Assembly (NCBI GenBank): GCA_016791115.1 | Contig: JAEUNL010000053.1 | Span: 62,001-126,000 of the forward strand | DNA: 64,000 nucleotides | Source of the DNA: Rhodocyclaceae bacterium | GTDB lineage: Bacteria > Pseudomonadota > Gammaproteobacteria > Burkholderiales > Rhodocyclaceae | Reading direction: 5' to 3' | In this document: in pieces, positions 7,663 through 17,591 of the stretch | How the letters are laid out: each line of letters opens with the position of its first letter | How positions within the stretch are numbered: position 1 is the first letter of the stretch | The notes under the pieces: model-generated | Told to the model about the DNA's origin: nothing | Seen by the model: only the letters and a program-made list of their open reading frames with translations | The model's database searches: none | Translations under genes and position numbers: made by a program

Positions 7663-10518
7663 TCAGGCCAGCTTTGAGAGCATCTCGCGTGCCCGGTTCT
7701 GCTGGTCGCTCGTGCCTTCCTTGATGACCTCACCCAGCAGCTCGCGCGCGCCGTCGCGATCACCCATTTCCTCATATGCGCGCGCCAGTTCGAGCTTGGT
7801 GTTGGTCTCTTCCGCGCCAAGCAACTCGTCGTCACCACTCACCGGAGCAGGCTCGGCCGGAAGGTCAAGGCTCAACCCCTCCAGTGCACTGGATGACGCA
7901 ACCGCATTCTGCGCGCGCGTGTCGCCGAGTTCGAAGTCGAAATCGGCAAGGCTGCCACCGACGTCGGTCTTCTCGAGGTCCACCATCGGCTCATCGACAG
8001 AGGGTTGGAAAGCAACGGGGCCGCTGGGATTCGTGACCATCGCATCGAGGTTGAAATCCAGCGCGGAGTTGGAAGTCTGGGTCGCCGTCAGATCGATCGA
8101 GTCTTCCATGTTGCCTGCAGCCACATCCACCAGCGGTGCGTGGGGCTGCGTGGTCATGTCGAAGTCGAGCGCATTGCCATCGGCGCCCTGCGTGTCCATG
8201 CCGACGTACGTCGTCTGCGCTGCAGCCGTTGCCGCAGCGACCTGCTGCTCTTCCGTCGCGTCGGTATCGCCACCAAGATCGAGATCGAAATCCAGCTTGT
8301 CGAGCGCCGGAATCTTCGGCTCGGACGCTTCGTCCTTCTGAGGCAGCACGACCGTCGTCTGGTCGTCGCCACCTTCAACCGCCCGGGTAATCTGGGACAG
8401 CTCGCCCGGCATCGTCCAGGTGTCCTTCATCTTCTGCGCGGAAGAGAGGATGACCGTCGGGTCGTCGGATCGCCCAAGCGGAATGGTCGCCGGACCGGCA
8501 ATGGCGCCATCATGCACGACCTCCGTCTTGACCATGTTTGCCTTGCCGCCGGTGTAGAGCGGATTGCCCGGATCGAATGCCGCGCCCATTGCGGCAGCCT
8601 TCTCCCAATCCGCACCGACGCCACTGGTCAGGCTGTAGAGCTGGGTGGCAAGATTTTCGAACTGCTTGGCGTTCTTCCGCTGCGCATAGATTTCGAGCAG
8701 CTTGACGTGGATCGCATGGCGCGTCGGCTCGTTCTTCAGCGCGTCAAGCAGGATCTCCTCGGCCTGCGCATCACGGCCGTAGGCCATGTAAACGTCTGCC
8801 TCGGCCACCGGGTCCACACCCTCGTCGGCATCGATTGCCGTCATGGCGGACTGACTGAAGTCCGTCTGGATCTGGCTGCTGGTGTCGACACTCTGGCCAC
8901 CCGAGGTGCCAAAAACCGAATTGCCGGAATGGGTAGACGGCGCGATCGAAGGTGCGCTCAGCGAATTGTCGGCGGCGGAAGAACGGTTGCGCGCGCGCAC
9001 GAACCCCCAACCCAGCAACAACGCCAGCAAGCCGCCGCCGCCAATCAACGTGGCCGGATTGTCGAGCAGTTCGCTGAAGAACCCCGGCGCAGGCGCAGGT
9101 TCGGCTGCCTTGATCGGGGACTTCGGTGCCGGCTTGGGAGCCTCTGCCTTGGGTGGCTCGGGCTTGACTTCCGCTGCCGGCTGCTCCGCCGGCTTGGGCG
9201 GCTCCACGGGTTTCGGCGCTTCCGCAACCTTGGGCGGTTCCACCGCCTTCGGTGCTTCTACAGGCTTGGGCGGCTCCACCGGTTTTGCCGCTTCAGCCGG
9301 CTTCGGCGGCTCCACGGGCTTCGCCGCGGCCGGTGGCTCTACCTTGGCCGGCGCTTGCCCCTTCGCAGATGCAGCTTGTTGCTGAACTGCGGCCAGATTC
9401 TGGTTTTTCAGCTCGACGAGTTTCTTCAGCTCGTCTACGTTCTTCTGCAATTCCGCCGCGCGCGAATTGGCATCCTTGAGCGCACGGTCCTTCGCGACGA
9501 GATCCTCCTCGAGCTGCTTCGCTTTCTGGTCGGATTTGGCGTCCGGTTTGCCATCTTTGGAGACCTCGGTCTTCGAGACCTTGACCTGATCCTGACCGGG
9601 CGCTGCAACCGGCGCCTTCTCTTCGACTTTCGGTGCAATCTTCCCGGTCGCAACCTGCTGGGATGCCTCGGCCGACGGTGCCGCCTTGGCAGCCGCAGCA
9701 AGCTTGCCGCGATAGGCGTTGAAGTCGGCGACCTGGGCGCTGACGATCTTGCGCGCTTCCGCTGTCGAGACCGCTGCTGCAGCCTCGCGATCCGGAATGC
9801 TCAGAATCTTGCCGGCCTTGAGCCGGTTCATGTTTCCGTCAAAGGAATCCTGGTTCCTGTTGTAGAGCGCGACCAGCATCTGGTCGACCGAAACCCCCTC
9901 GCCGGCAAACTGCCCGGCAATCTTGGACAGCGTGTCGCCGCGTTTTACCGCGTAGCTGTCGCCGGCAAGCGCTTCGGCGCGCTTCCCGCGCGTGCTGGCC
10001 GCTGCCGCACCGCGCGCCGGGGCGGTCGGCTTGGCGCCTCCGTCGGCCGCCGGAGCCGGTGATGTCGAAGGCGTGACCGGTGCCACCGGAGCGACTGGCG
10101 CCACCGATTCGGCTGTCTTTCCAACCTCCACGGGGTCCAGCAGGAACGTGTATTCGCGAACCAGACGTCCATTTGCCCAATTCAGTTCGAGCATTACGTC
10201 GAGGAACGGGTCATTGATCGGCCGGTCGCTCGTCACCCTCAGAACGGGCTGTCCATCCGGCTTCTTGTCCACCTTGAAACGCAGTGACTGGAGTGCGGGC
10301 GCAAAATCGATTCCAGCCTGCTTGAATACCTCCGGCGAAGCCAGTTTCGCGCTCAGGGAAGACAGCTCTTCCTTGTTCGCCGACAGTTCCACCTCGGCAC
10401 GCAGCGGCTGCCCGAGCGCGCTCAACACCGAGAGCCGCCCGAGGCCGGCAGCGTTAGCGGTCAGCGGCAGTGCCGCAATGGCCGCCGCGAGAATTCTTGC
10501 CCTGAATGTCATATTCAT
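7663..10518 (-). CDS. fimV: FimV/HubP family polar hub protein
   Basis: A roughly 950-residue protein involved in type IV pilus assembly, twitching and cell-pole organisation in relatives. Visible in order: signal peptide ending LPLTANA; the conserved FimV N-terminal region (GLGRLSVLSALGQPLRAEVEL); a LysM-like peptidoglycan-binding segment at about residues 190-243 (YAVKRGDTLSKIAG); a coiled coil near 335-385; a Pro/Lys/Ala/Glu repeat stretch; one transmembrane helix near 495-515; an acidic cytoplasmic region; and the C-terminal FimV/TPR-like domain (ELARAYEEMGDRDGARELLGE). ATG at 10518 (MNMTFRARIL) was chosen; ATG at 10512 is also plausible. Confidence 0.93.
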   Translation of the reverse strand: MNMTFRARILAAAIAALPLTANAAGLGRLSVLSALGQPLRAEVELSANKEELSSLSAKLASPEVFKQAGIDFAPALQSLRFKVDKKPDGQPVLRVTSDRPINDPFLDVMLELNWANGRLVREYTFLLDPVEVGKTAESVAPVAPVAPVTPSTSPAPAADGGAKPTAPARGAAAASTRGKRAEALAGDSYAVKRGDTLSKIAGQFAGEGVSVDQMLVALYNRNQDSFDGNMNRLKAGKILSIPDREAAAAVSTAEARKIVSAQVADFNAYRGKLAAAAKAAPSAEASQQVATGKIAPKVEEKAPVAAPGQDQVKVSKTEVSKDGKPDAKSDQKAKQLEEDLVAKDRALKDANSRAAELQKNVDELKKLVELKNQNLAAVQQQAASAKGQAPAKVEPPAAAKPVEPPKPAEAAKPVEPPKPVEAPKAVEPPKVAEAPKPVEPPKPAEQPAAEVKPEPPKAEAPKPAPKSPIKAAEPAPAPGFFSELLDNPATLIGGGGLLALLLGWGFVRARNRSSAADNSLSAPSIAPSTHSGNSVFGTSGGQSVDTSSQIQTDFSQSAMTAIDADEGVDPVAEADVYMAYGRDAQAEEILLDALKNEPTRHAIHVKLLEIYAQRKNAKQFENLATQLYSLTSGVGADWEKAAAMGAAFDPGNPLYTGGKANMVKTEVVHDGAIAGPATIPLGRSDDPTVILSSAQKMKDTWTMPGELSQITRAVEGGDDQTTVVLPQKDEASEPKIPALDKLDFDLDLGGDTDATEEQQVAAATAAAQTTYVGMDTQGADGNALDFDMTTQPHAPLVDVAAGNMEDSIDLTATQTSNSALDFNLDAMVTNPSGPVAFQPSVDEPMVDLEKTDVGGSLADFDFELGDTRAQNAVASSSALEGLSLDLPAEPAPVSGDDELLGAEETNTKLELARAYEEMGDRDGARELLGEVIKEGTSDQQNRAREMLSKLA

Positions 10519-10640
10519 AAACCCGTCCGTACCAGGCAACCCTCTGATGAGGTCTGGATAAGTAAATTAACATCATGCAGTTAGCGATGCAAGCTAACAA
10601 GCTAAGTTAATTAACGCAACTATCTGGCCGTGACCGAACT
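10519..10640 (-). promoter_or_regulatory. AT-rich fimV upstream region, likely promoter
   Basis: The stretch at about 10556-10620 is strikingly AT-rich for this window. On the minus strand TTGCAT and TAATTT are separated by 17 bases and lie upstream of the fimV start. The hexamers match sigma-70 consensus only partly. The composition supports a promoter region better than the individual boxes do. Confidence 0.35.
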
Positions 10641-10752
10641 CACGGCGGGGAAGCATTTCAGGGGCGTGAACGTCTTTGAGGCGGGAAATCTTGAGCCGGC
10701 GGCGCCGAAACGCCACCGGAACAGACACTTACAGGACACCCAAGCGCGAAGC

Positions 10753-11865
10753 TCAAGCCTCGACAAGGATGCGAAGCATACGGCGTAGAGGTTCCGCGGC
10801 GCCCCAGAGAAGCTGGTCGCCGCAGGTGAAGGCTGCCAGGTACTGCGGGCCCATGGAAAGCTTGCGCAGCCGGCCGACCGGAACGCGCAGCGTGCCGGTG
10901 ATGGCGGCAGGTGTCAGTTCCTTCATCGTGACTTCGCGCTGGTTCGGCACAACTTTCACCCAATCATTAGCTGTAGCAAGCATGCCTTCGATGTCGGCCA
11001 GCGGCACGTCCTTCTTCAGCTTGATGGTCAGTGCCTGAGAATGACAGCGCATCGCGCCGATGCGCACGCAAAGGCCGTCGACCGGAATCGGGCTGGCTTC
11101 GCGGCCGAGGATCTTGTTGGTTTCGGCCTGGCCCTTCCACTCCTCCTTCGACTGGCCGTTGCCGAGATCCTTGTCGATCCAGGGGATCAGCGAGCCGGCC
11201 AGCGGCACGCCGAAGTTGGCAGTCGGGAAGCCGTCGTCGCGCAGGATGCCGGCAACTTCGCGGTCAATGTCGAGGATGGCAGATGCCGGATCATCGAGCA
11301 GCGGCTTGGCGATGCGATGCGCCTCGCCCATCTGCGCCAGCAATTCGCGCATGTTCTGCGCGCCGGCGCCCGATGCGGCCTGATAGGTCATCGCCGTCAT
11401 CCACTCGACGAGGTCATTGCGGAACAGGCCGCCCAGCGCCATCAGCATCAGGCTCACCGTGCAGTTGCCGCCAATCCAGTCCTTCCCACCACTGGCTAGC
11501 GACTCCTTGATGACGTTCGAATTGACCGGATCGAGGATGATCACCGCACCCTTTTCCATGCGCAGCGCCGATGCGGCATCGATCCAGTGGCCGTTCCAGC
11601 CGGTGGCGCGCAGCTTCGGATAGACCTCGTTCGTGTAATCCCCGCCCTGACAGGTAATCACGATGTCCATGGCCTTGAGGTCGTCGATGCTTTTCGCATC
11701 TTTCAGCGCGGGGACGTCGCGGCCGATCTTCGGCCCTGCGCCGCCGACGTTCGACGTGGTGAAGAACACCGGATCGATGAGGTCGAAATCGCGCTCTTCC
11801 TGCATGCGCTGCATGAGCACTGAACCGACCATTCCCCGCCAACCAACCAGACCCACTCGCTTCAT
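10753..11865 (-). CDS. asd: Aspartate-semialdehyde dehydrogenase
   Basis: A 370-residue NADPH-dependent enzyme of the aspartate family pathway (lysine, diaminopimelate, threonine, methionine). The N-terminal Rossmann motif is [12 protein letters not shown]. The catalytic nucleophile is Cys135 in [11 protein letters not shown], the same number as in E. coli Asd. ATG at 11865 (MKRVGLVGW) fits the family; the open frame extends to 11928 without homology. It sits 46 bases after leuB, in the usual beta-proteobacterial leu-asd-fimV order. Confidence 0.97.
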   Translation of the reverse strand: MKRVGLVGWRGMVGSVLMQRMQEERDFDLIDPVFFTTSNVGGAGPKIGRDVPALKDAKSIDDLKAMDIVITCQGGDYTNEVYPKLRATGWNGHWIDAASALRMEKGAVIILDPVNSNVIKESLASGGKDWIGGNCTVSLMLMALGGLFRNDLVEWMTAMTYQAASGAGAQNMRELLAQMGEAHRIAKPLLDDPASAILDIDREVAGILRDDGFPTANFGVPLAGSLIPWIDKDLGNGQSKEEWKGQAETNKILGREASPIPVDGLCVRIGAMRCHSQALTIKLKKDVPLADIEGMLATANDWVKVVPNQREVTMKELTPAAITGTLRVPVGRLRKLSMGPQYLAAFTCGDQLLWGAAEPLRRMLRILVEA

Positions 11866-11911
11866 GACATCACCTGCTCTTGTGTTGAAACTTCCGCGCT
11901 CGCGGCGCCGA

Positions 11912-12976
11912 TCACGCGAGCGCCGCAAGCACGGCGTCGCCCATTTCCTTCGTTCCGACCTTGTTGCCGCCCGGCGTCCAGATATCGCCGGTGCGATAGC
12001 CCTGCGCCAGCACCTTCTTGACGGCAGCTTCGATGCGCACCGCAGCTGCCTCGTTGTTCAGGCTGTAACGCAGCATCATCGCCGTCGACAGGATCATCGC
12101 CAGCGGGTTGGCCAGTCCCTTGCCCGCTATGTCCGGCGCCGAGCCGTGGATCGGCTCGTAGAGACCCTTGCCATGCTCGTCCAGCGAGGCCGAGGGCAGC
12201 ATGCCGATCGAGCCGGTCAGCATCGAAGCTTCGTCGGACAGGATGTCGCCGAACATGTTGCCGGTCACCATCACGTCGAACTGCTTCGGGTTGCGCACCA
12301 GTTGCATGGCGGCGTTGTCCACCAGCATGTGGGAGAGTTCGACCTCAGGATAGTCCTTGCTGACCTCGATCACCACGTCGCGCCAAAGCTGCATCGCTTC
12401 GAGCACGTTCATCTTGTCCACCGAGCACAGCCTGCGGCCGCGCTTCATCGCCGCCTTGAAGGCGACGTGCGCGATGCGGCGCACCTCGGATTCCGAATAG
12501 ACCATGGTGTTGACGCCGACGCGCTCCCCATGACGCATTGCCACACCGCGCGGCTCGCCGAAATAGATGTCGCCGGTCAGCTCGCGCACAATCAGGATGT
12601 CGAGCCCGGCCACCACCTCCGTCTTCAGTGACGAGGCGCTCGCCAGTTCTTCATACACGATCGCCGGTCGCAGGTTGGCAAAGGTGTTGAGTTCCTTGCG
12701 GATGCCGAGCAGGCCGCGCTCCGGCCGCTGATCGCGCGGAAGGGTGTCGTATTGCGGGCCACCGACCGCTGCCAGCAACACCGCATCCGACGCTTTGGCA
12801 ATGCGTGTCGTCTCCTCGGGCAAGGGCTTGCCGGTGGCGTCGACCGCGGCGCCGCCGATCAGCGCCACTTCGGTTTCGATCTTCAGGCCGTCGGATTTCA
12901 GTGCATCCAGCACACGCAGCGCCTGCGCCATGATTTCCGGACCGATGCCGTCGCCGGGGAGTATGCAGATCTTCAT
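11912..12976 (-). CDS. leuB: 3-isopropylmalate dehydrogenase
   Basis: A 354-residue NAD-dependent oxidative decarboxylase of leucine synthesis. The N-terminus [18 protein letters not shown] is the family signature. The substrate-binding segment [16 protein letters not shown] and the catalytic Lys/Asp region ([30 protein letters not shown]) are present. ATG at 12976 is the homologous start; upstream in-frame sequence belongs to the leuD region. Confidence 0.97.
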   Translation of the reverse strand: MKICILPGDGIGPEIMAQALRVLDALKSDGLKIETEVALIGGAAVDATGKPLPEETTRIAKASDAVLLAAVGGPQYDTLPRDQRPERGLLGIRKELNTFANLRPAIVYEELASASSLKTEVVAGLDILIVRELTGDIYFGEPRGVAMRHGERVGVNTMVYSESEVRRIAHVAFKAAMKRGRRLCSVDKMNVLEAMQLWRDVVIEVSKDYPEVELSHMLVDNAAMQLVRNPKQFDVMVTGNMFGDILSDEASMLTGSIGMLPSASLDEHGKGLYEPIHGSAPDIAGKGLANPLAMILSTAMMLRYSLNNEAAAVRIEAAVKKVLAQGYRTGDIWTPGGNKVGTKEMGDAVLAALA

Positions 12977-13020
12977 CTTTTGTCTTTCAGGTTTGAATCG
13001 AATTGCGTCGTCGCCGGATT

Positions 13021-13659
13021 TCAGGCGAACAGCCAAGGTTGCTCGACACGCCGTTTGTCCTCGAAGGCGCGAATCTTGTCGGCGTGACGCAAGGTCAGCC
13101 CGATGTCGTCGAAGCCGTTGAGCAGACAATACTTGCGGAACGCGTCTACCTCGAACTTCAGCACCTTCCCGTCGGGTCGCGCGACCGTCTGGGCATCGAG
13201 GTCGATCTTCAGCCGGTAGCCCTCGTTCGCCGCGACCTGCGCGAACAGTGCGTCGACCTCCGACTGCGGCAGGCGGATCGGCAGCACGCCGTTCTTGAAG
13301 CAGTTATTGAAGAAGATGTCGGCGAACGTGGTGCCGATCAGCGCGCGGAAGCCGTAGTCCTCGAGCGCCCACGGCGCATGCTCGCGCGACGAACCGCAGC
13401 CGAAGTTCTCGCGCGTCAGCAGGATCTCTGCGCCGCGGTAACGCGGTGCATTGAGCACGAACGCCGGGTTGAGCGGGCGCTTCGCGTTGTCCATGCCCGG
13501 CTCGCCGTGATCGAGGTAGCGCCATTCGTCGAACAGGTTCGGGCCGAAGCCGGCGCGTTTGATCGACTTGAGGAACTGCTTCGGAATGATGGCGTCGGTA
13601 TCGACGTTGGCGCGATCGAGCGGTGCGACCAAGCCATCGAGTTGCGTGAATGCCTGCAT
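13021..13659 (-). CDS. leuD: 3-isopropylmalate dehydratase small subunit
   Basis: The 212-residue swivel-domain subunit of isopropylmalate isomerase, pairing with LeuC. It starts [20 protein letters not shown] and carries the family motif [15 protein letters not shown]. The usual length is about 200-215 residues. It is separated from leuC by the small lipoprotein gene. Confidence 0.96.
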   Translation of the reverse strand: MQAFTQLDGLVAPLDRANVDTDAIIPKQFLKSIKRAGFGPNLFDEWRYLDHGEPGMDNAKRPLNPAFVLNAPRYRGAEILLTRENFGCGSSREHAPWALEDYGFRALIGTTFADIFFNNCFKNGVLPIRLPQSEVDALFAQVAANEGYRLKIDLDAQTVARPDGKVLKFEVDAFRKYCLLNGFDDIGLTLRHADKIRAFEDKRRVEQPWLFA

Positions 13660-13683
13660 GAAGAATCCCGTCCCTGCTCGCGC

Positions 13684-13812
13684 TCAGCGGTGCGCCCAGC
13701 GCTGGAGCGCGGCGCCGCTCTTTTCGATGTCCTTGCCGATGCCGGCAACCGTATTGCAGCCTGCCAGGCCGAGACCCAGCAACGCGATGATGACCCAAGC
13801 GATCTTGCGCAT
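13684..13812 (-). CDS. Entericidin A/B-like small lipoprotein
   Basis: A 42-residue peptide starting MRKIAWVIIALLGLGLAGC. The hydrophobic signal is followed by a lipobox (LAGC, Cys19). The short mature part NTVAGIGKDIEKSGAALQRW matches the entericidin family (N-T-x-x-G-x-G-x-D-I-x-x-x-G). Entericidins are tiny membrane lipoproteins linked to bacteriolysis and stress in E. coli, but the role here is unknown. It lies between leuC (28 bases) and leuD (24 bases) on the same strand. Confidence 0.85.
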   Translation of the reverse strand: MRKIAWVIIALLGLGLAGCNTVAGIGKDIEKSGAALQRWAHR

Positions 13813-13840
13813 GTCTTGCTCCTGAACGACGGCCGCGCGC

Positions 13841-15250
13841 TCAGCGCAGCCAGTCGCGCACGTCGGAAAAGTAACCGGTGATCGCGGCCGCCGCAGCCAT
13901 CTGCGGGCTGACCAGGTGGGTGCGCCCGCCCGCGCCCTGGCGGCCTTCGAAATTGCGGTTCGAAGTGGACGCACAGCGCTCGCCCGGTTCCAGCCGGTCG
14001 GCGTTCATCGCCAGGCACATCGAGCAGCCCGGCTCGCGCCATTCGAAGCCGGCGTCGAGGAAGATGCGATCGAGCCCCTCTCGCTCCGCCTGCGCCTTGA
14101 CCAGCCCGGAGCCGGGCACCACCAGCGCCTGCCGGATGGTCGGCGCAACCTTCTTGCCCTTGACCACTTCGGCCGCCGCGCGCAGATCCTCGATGCGCGA
14201 GTTGGTGCACGAGCCGATGAACACGCGGTCGAGCTTGATCGCCTTCATCGAGGTCTTCGGCTTGAGGTCCATGTAGGCCAGCGCGCGCTCCATGCCCTCG
14301 CGCCTGACCAGGTTGGATTCGAGCGCCGGATCGGGTACTTCACCATCGACCGTCGTCACCATCTCGGGCGAAGTGCCCCAGGTCACCTGCGGCTTGAGCT
14401 TGCTTGCATCGAGTTCGACCACGGTGTCGAACTGTGCGCCTTCGTCGGAAACCAGCGTACGCCAATAGGCAACCGCCTTGTCCCAGTCGGCGCCACTCGG
14501 GGCGAAGGCACGGCCCTTGACGTAGTCGAGGGTGATGTCGTCAACCGCCACCATGCCGGCGCGCGCGCCGGCCTCGATGGCCATGTTGCAGACGGTCATG
14601 CGGCCTTCCATCGACATCGCGCGAATGGTCGAGCCGCCGAATTCGATCGCGTAGCCGGTGCCGCCCGCAGTGCCGATCCTGCCGATGATGGCGAGCACCA
14701 CGTCCTTGGCCGACACGCCGCGCGCAAGTTCACCGTCGACCTTCACCAGCATGGTCTTCGACTTCTTCTGCAGCAGGCATTGCGTCGCCAGTACATGCTC
14801 GACTTCCGAAGTGCCGATGCCGTGCGCGAGGCAGGCGAAGGCGCCATGCGTGCTGGTGTGCGAGTCGCCGCACACCACGGTCATGCCCGGCAGCGTGGCG
14901 CCGTTTTCCGGGCCGATGACATGGACGATGCCTTGGCGCGCGTCACGGAACGGGAAATACACCTTGGCGCCGAACGCCTTGATGTTGGCGTCGAGCGTCT
15001 CGACCTGCAGCCGCGACACCGGATCGGCGATACCCTGGTCCCAGTTGTTCGTCGGCGTGTTGTGGTCGGCGGTGGCAACCACCGAACCGATGCGCCACGG
15101 CCGGCGCCCGGCCAGCTTGAGGCCCTCGAAGGCCTGCGGGCTGGTTACCTCGTGGACGAGATGGCGGTCGATGTAGATCAGCGCCGTGCCATCCTCTTCC
15201 TGATGGACGACATGGCTGTTCCAAAGCTTTTCGTAGAGAGTCTGCGACAC
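13841..15250 (-). CDS. leuC: 3-isopropylmalate dehydratase large subunit
   Basis: A 469-residue aconitase-family subunit that isomerises isopropylmalate and binds a [4Fe-4S] cluster. Cluster cysteines appear in [14 protein letters not shown] and in [10 protein letters not shown] near the C-terminus. The histidine motif [17 protein letters not shown] is also present. The start is GTG at 15250 ([15 protein letters not shown]); no ATG fits the conserved N-terminus. It opens the leuC-entericidin-leuD-leuB-asd block. Confidence 0.97.
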   Translation of the reverse strand: MSQTLYEKLWNSHVVHQEEDGTALIYIDRHLVHEVTSPQAFEGLKLAGRRPWRIGSVVATADHNTPTNNWDQGIADPVSRLQVETLDANIKAFGAKVYFPFRDARQGIVHVIGPENGATLPGMTVVCGDSHTSTHGAFACLAHGIGTSEVEHVLATQCLLQKKSKTMLVKVDGELARGVSAKDVVLAIIGRIGTAGGTGYAIEFGGSTIRAMSMEGRMTVCNMAIEAGARAGMVAVDDITLDYVKGRAFAPSGADWDKAVAYWRTLVSDEGAQFDTVVELDASKLKPQVTWGTSPEMVTTVDGEVPDPALESNLVRREGMERALAYMDLKPKTSMKAIKLDRVFIGSCTNSRIEDLRAAAEVVKGKKVAPTIRQALVVPGSGLVKAQAEREGLDRIFLDAGFEWREPGCSMCLAMNADRLEPGERCASTSNRNFEGRQGAGGRTHLVSPQMAAAAAITGYFSDVRDWLR

Positions 15251-15520
15251 GGCGAACGACTACCAGATCAGGTTGCAGGAACCAAACGGGAAAGCTTGGA
15301 ATTATCCCACAAGGGGGCGCCGGCTGTCAGTGCGCGCACGTCGCCGCCGCGCAAACGTCCGAAAATCGGACCTGGCCGGAAGGCGCACGGGACGGCGCCC
15401 CCGGACATGCTTGCCTGCAGAACCAGCACGCACGCGCCCCTCAGGGCATGCCGGCCTGAAAGCCAATACCCATGCGCACTGCAGGGCAACGACGGGATCA
15501 GGACACGGGCGATGCCGCGG

Positions 15521-16354
15521 CTACGACTTGCCGCGCGCCTTTTCGTAAAGCGGCATCACCCTGGCGGCGTATTTCTCGATGTCCTTGATGCGCGTCTCGT
15601 GCGACGGGTGCGTCGACAGCCATTGCGGCGGCTGCCCGCCGCCGTTCTCGGACATTTTCTTCCACAGGCCGACGGCAGCGCGCGGATCGTAGCCCGCGCG
15701 CGCCGCGAGTTCGATGCCGATGCGGTCGGATTCGGTCTCGTGCAGGCGGGAGTTCGGCTTGACGAAGGTGATGTCGGCCAGCACGCTGGTGAGCTGCGTA
15801 CCGATGTCACCGAGGCCGGCCACCGCGCCCACCACCTGCACGCCGATGCCGGCGGCCATCGCCTTCGAGGCCCGTTCGCGCGCGTGCTCGCGCAACGCGT
15901 GGGCCATTTCGTGGCCCATGATCGCGGCAATCTCGTCGTCGGTCAGCTTCAGTTTCTCGATGATGCCGGAGTAGAACGCGATCTTCCCGCCCGGCATGCA
16001 CCAGGCATTGAGTTCATCGGACTCGATCACGTTCACTTCCCAGTTCCACTTCAGCGCATCCTCGCGGAACACCGCCACCTGCGGGATCAGCCGACGCGCG
16101 ATGCCGCGCACCCGCTCGGTCTGCGCCACGTCGGCGTTGAGCGCGCCCTTCTTTTTCGATTCGCCGAGCACCTGCTGGTAGTTCGCCGCGGCGGCCTTGT
16201 CCACATCGGCCGCCGACACCATCATCGACTGCTTGCGGTCCACACCGACCGCACCGCCCTGCGTCGTCTGCACCGTCTGGCAGGCAGCCACCAGGACCCC
16301 CGAAATCACCACCGGGGCAACCGTCTTGCCCAGCCCGGAAAACCAGGATCTCAT
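15521..16354 (-). CDS. M48 family metallopeptidase, predicted lipoprotein
   Basis: A 277-residue zinc peptidase. The N-terminus has a signal with lipobox VAAC (Cys25), so it is probably anchored in the periplasm. The zinc motif HEMAH is at 148-152 with a third ligand in the HETESD segment (Glu206). This is the LoiP/BepA-type architecture of envelope quality-control proteases. The open frame continues to 17536 through the neighbour, but ATG at 16354 with the four-base overlap with the MFS stop (ATGA) is the real start. Confidence 0.88.
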   Translation of the reverse strand: MRSWFSGLGKTVAPVVISGVLVAACQTVQTTQGGAVGVDRKQSMMVSAADVDKAAAANYQQVLGESKKKGALNADVAQTERVRGIARRLIPQVAVFREDALKWNWEVNVIESDELNAWCMPGGKIAFYSGIIEKLKLTDDEIAAIMGHEMAHALREHARERASKAMAAGIGVQVVGAVAGLGDIGTQLTSVLADITFVKPNSRLHETESDRIGIELAARAGYDPRAAVGLWKKMSENGGGQPPQWLSTHPSHETRIKDIEKYAARVMPLYEKARGKS

Positions 16355-17532
16355 CGCTCTCCTCCGTTCTCGGAATCGTCGTGGCACCGCTCGCCGGCAC
16401 CTAGCCCGCGCCACCCCGCAATTATCGCCAGCGCGCCGATCAGCGCAAACAGCGCGCTCAGGGAATAGGTCAGCGGCGCGCCGAGATTGTCCCACGTGTA
16501 TCCGCTGAGCAAGCCGCCGACCATGCCGCCGGCACCAAATGAAACGCTTCCGTAAATCGCCTGCCCGCGCGCCTGGTGTTTCGCGCCGAACCAGCGCCCG
16601 ACCGCCGCCACCGAAGCCGCATGATAAGCGCCGAAGGTCGCGCCGTGCATCAGTTGCGCCAGCACCAGCACCGGTACCGATTCGACGCCCCAACCGATCA
16701 TCAGGAAGCGCACCACGGCGAAGGCGTGGCATGCCAGAAGGATCGTGCCGATCGACCCGATGCGCAGCAACCGCGGCATGGCAATGAACACGCCGATCTC
16801 GGCCAGCACGCCGAGTGTCCACAGCCAGCCGACCACCGTGGTCGAGTAGCCGTTCGCCACCAGGAACAGCGAATAGAACACGTACAGCGCGCCATGCGCC
16901 GCCGACATGAAGAAGCACGCCACCAGCAACGCACGCACGTGCGGCCGGCGCAGGATGTCGCCGAGCGGCGCATGATCCTCGTGGTGCGGCCGCGTCGGCG
17001 CTTCGGGCACCAGCAGGGCGCAGACGAGAATGCCGACGAGCGTGGCCATCGACATCGGCAACAAGCCGGCGATCGGCACCCGATCCAGCGCCGCGCCGAC
17101 CGCGAGCACCGCGACGACGAAGCCGATCGACCCCCACAGCCGGATGCGGCCGTAGTGGTGCGTCTCGCTCCCCAGGTGCGACAGCGTCAGCGAGTCGACC
17201 AGCGGAATCGCGGCGCTCCAGAAAAATGCCAGCAGCGCCATGGCGCAAAACACGCCGGCAAAGGATTCGGTGAAGAAGAACAGCGCGAAGCCGACGATGC
17301 TCATCAGCCCGGCGAAGCGCACGATCGGCGTCTGCGCGCCGATGCGGTCGGCGAGCACGCCCCACACGTTGGGCGCGGCGATGCGCATCACCTGCATCAG
17401 CGAGTTGAGCACGCCGATGTCCCACGCCGAGAAGGACAGCGATTTCAGGTAAAGGCTGAAATAAGGTGCAAACGTGCCGATGAAGGCGAAGTAGAAGAAG
17501 TAATAGGCCGACAGGCGCCAGTAGGGGAGCAT
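16351..17532 (-). CDS. MFS transporter (HcaT/PPP-like family)
   Basis: A 393-residue major facilitator protein with about twelve hydrophobic helices. The start MLPYWRLSAYYFFYFAFIGTF and GVLADRIGAQTPIVR in the loop after helix 2 resemble the MFS_1-like group containing the E. coli phenylpropionate permease HcaT. The substrate cannot be told from sequence. It overlaps the M48 lipoprotein gene by four bases and is divergent from the TIGR03790 gene across a 59-base gap. Confidence 0.85.
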   Translation of the reverse strand: MLPYWRLSAYYFFYFAFIGTFAPYFSLYLKSLSFSAWDIGVLNSLMQVMRIAAPNVWGVLADRIGAQTPIVRFAGLMSIVGFALFFFTESFAGVFCAMALLAFFWSAAIPLVDSLTLSHLGSETHHYGRIRLWGSIGFVVAVLAVGAALDRVPIAGLLPMSMATLVGILVCALLVPEAPTRPHHEDHAPLGDILRRPHVRALLVACFFMSAAHGALYVFYSLFLVANGYSTTVVGWLWTLGVLAEIGVFIAMPRLLRIGSIGTILLACHAFAVVRFLMIGWGVESVPVLVLAQLMHGATFGAYHAASVAAVGRWFGAKHQARGQAIYGSVSFGAGGMVGGLLSGYTWDNLGAPLTYSLSALFALIGALAIIAGWRGLGAGERCHDDSENGGER

Positions 17533-17591
17533 TCACGATATTCTACCTTCGCCATCCCCGACCCCTCGCCGCGCGGACCTTTTGCCCGATC

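Noticed and set aside
8005..10062. 685-codon open frame on the plus strand opposite fimV
   Set aside because: It is a shadow of fimV: Arg/Leu/Gly-rich with no recognisable domain, while the minus frame has signal peptide, LysM and FimV domains.
13916..16468. 850-codon plus-strand open frame opposite leuC and the M48 gene
   Set aside because: High GC keeps antisense frames open. It crosses two clear minus-strand genes and has His/Arg-rich nonsense composition.
15521..17536. A 671-codon minus-strand frame that would extend the M48 lipoprotein upstream
   Set aside because: The extra N-terminal part overlaps the MFS gene out of frame. The lipobox start at 16354 is far better.
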